Of a DNA stretch of 64,000 nucleotides, positions 63,131 to 64,000 are shown piece by piece. The stretch covers positions 434,001 to 498,000 of the forward strand of contig NZ_FRCY01000003.1 of assembly GCF_900143075.1 (NCBI RefSeq), in the 5' to 3' direction. Source of the DNA: Cyclobacterium lianum (GTDB lineage: Bacteria > Bacteroidota > Bacteroidia > Cytophagales > Cyclobacteriaceae). How positions within the stretch are numbered: the first letter of the stretch is position 1; each line of letters starts with the position of its first letter. Under the pieces are notes generated by a model. That model was not told where the DNA came from. It made no database searches and worked only from the letters and a program-made list of their open reading frames with translations. Made by a program: the position numbers and the translations under genes.

Positions 63131-64000
63131 CTAAACGATCTCCCATCCTTTCCTGTATTCCCTGGACAAATATTGATTGGCGGCGTCGCTGTTGAGAATC
63201 TTCATGCTTCCGGCATCCCATTCCAGCACCTGGTTGGGTTGGCGGATGGCGACGGTTCCCAAAATTACCGTTTCTGACATGGGTCCCGACATGCCGAAGT
63301 GGCTTTCTGTTTTGACTTTTCCCAGGCAGGCATCTACAAAATGGTGGTAGTGGTCCCTTTCCTCCAGGACCGGCGCAGAAACCTGCCGGAACTTTTCGGC
63401 CGGCAGCAGTACCGGCATTTTGGTATGGGGAATCAGTAAGGCTCCTTCTGTGCCTACAAGCATGGCCGATTCTGCAGGGTAATCTTCAAGTGAGTACAAA
63501 GACCTGATATCCTCCGGAGGATAAAATTCCCCATCAAACCACTCCACCTTAAGTTCATCAGCCGCGGTATGCTTGTTACCGGGAAAAATCCAGGTGATAT
63601 GATTGCTTTGGGGCCAGCTATCGGCTCGCCTTTCAGGAGATTGCTCCCAGGATTCCTGCACTTTGGCGACCACAGATTTTGGCGCTGTCAATTCCAAACC
63701 TTTCCAAACCGCATCCAGTATATGACAACCTATATCTCCGGACCAGCCTGTGCCGAAATCCTGCCACGCTCTCCATTTTGCCGGGTGGTAAATGGCAGGG
63801 GCATAGGGCCTCATGGGGGCGGTTCCGATAAACAAATCCCAATGCAGGTGCAGTGGTGGGTTTTCACCGCCTTCCGGCCTCGGGCCTTCAAAACGATAAG
63901 CTTCTGTTGCACCCGGCCTGTTGGAACAGAGGTAAACCTCCTTGATTTTACCTATGTGTCCCTCCTTGATCCACTGAACGGCTGTACGATCCCCTTTGCC
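63131..64000 (-). CDS. Gfo/Idh/MocA-family oxidoreductase, C-terminal part (5' end outside window)
   Basis: The frame remains open from the stop at 63131 up to the right edge (290 codons). An apparent start at 63835 is just a TTG inside the gene: upstream residues DRTAVQWIKEGHIGKIKEVY and RPGATEAYRFEGPRPEGG continue the same protein. The C-terminal domain carries the family landmarks WDLFIGTAPMRPYAPAIYHP then KWRAWQDFGTGWSGDIGCH (active-site region with GDIGCHILD). It is of the DUF-free exported type, related to but clearly different from the gene at 11765. NAD-binding part and any signal peptide are outside the window. Function in sugar oxidation is inferred. Confidence 0.9.
   Translation of the reverse strand, partial: GKGDRTAVQWIKEGHIGKIKEVYLCSNRPGATEAYRFEGPRPEGGENPPLHLHWDLFIGTAPMRPYAPAIYHPAKWRAWQDFGTGWSGDIGCHILDAVWKGLELTAPKSVVAKVQESWEQSPERRADSWPQSNHITWIFPGNKHTAADELKVEWFDGEFYPPEDIRSLYSLEDYPAESAMLVGTEGALLIPHTKMPVLLPAEKFRQVSAPVLEERDHYHHFVDACLGKVKTESHFGMSGPMSETVILGTVAIRQPNQVLEWDAGSMKILNSDAANQYLSREYRKGWEIV

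Noticed and set aside
63131-63835. Start codon at 63835 for the oxidoreductase
   Set aside because: The codon is TTG within continuous family-like sequence; the gene begins outside the window.

Overview
The window is chromosomal DNA of a member of Bacteroidota, most likely order Cytophagales and possibly near Cyclobacteriaceae. This rests on gene content and sequence style: a TonB-dependent receptor paired with a DUF4249 lipoprotein, type IX secretion (T9SS) sorting domains, DUF4230, DUF4221 and DUF1080 proteins, a Tat-exported Gfo/Idh/MocA oxidoreductase, several sulfatases, few Shine-Dalgarno sites and moderate GC. No rRNA, tRNA or CRISPR array was seen.

Region by region. 1-1203 is the start of a contractile-injection-system (phage-tail-like) sheath gene that runs off the left edge. 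1.3-10.3 kb holds a DinB-like protein and exported polysaccharide or metabolite enzymes: a large glycosidase-like lipoprotein, an Ntn amide hydrolase, an FAD oxidoreductase, a GH140-like hydrolase and a VOC protein. 10.5-11.3 kb has three very small genes. 11.7-16.5 kb is a Gfo/Idh/MocA plus HEAT-DUF1080-DUF1080 operon, which fits oxidative (3-keto) glycoside breakdown, and it ends in a clear terminator. 16.9-21.3 kb is an outer-membrane pair (including an OmpA-domain protein) followed closely by a sirtuin and a membrane protein. 21.3-28.6 kb is general metabolism: aldo/keto reductase, exonuclease-GIY-YIG fusion, DinB, maltose acetyltransferase, acyl-CoA ligase, DUF4230. 28.7-36.4 kb is cell envelope: two paralogous beta-barrels with an orphan T9SS tail, DUF4249 plus TonB receptor, and a sodium:solute symporter, with unusual intergenic hairpin repeats.

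37.4-43.6 kb is the accessory, defence-like part: a single-chain type IIG restriction-modification enzyme with a mosaic AT-rich recognition half, a co-directional membrane-anchored gene of unknown function, a small coiled-coil gene and a SLATT-domain membrane protein. 43.9-45.8 kb has a T9SS cargo gene broken by one in-frame stop, then a beta-barrel gene. 46.4-61.9 kb contains four Cys-type sulfatases, a 1272-codon fusion (DUF1080, SGNH, dehydrogenase propeller, HEAT, cytochrome c) and a DUF4221 lipoprotein. Between them lies a REP-like repeat array with its own IS200-like (RAYT-type) transposase bounded by a 20-base inverted repeat. The right edge has a CPBP protease and a Gfo/Idh/MocA oxidoreductase whose N-terminus is outside the window.

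Taken together, the sulfatases, glycosidase-like enzymes, 3-keto-sugar enzymes and TonB receptor suggest a specialist in sulfated or otherwise decorated polysaccharides. The most promising places for something new are the restriction/SLATT island (38.1-43.6 kb), the transposase-repeat array (54.9-56.7 kb), the injection-system edge (1-1203) and the stem-variable hairpin family (28.6-30.9 kb).
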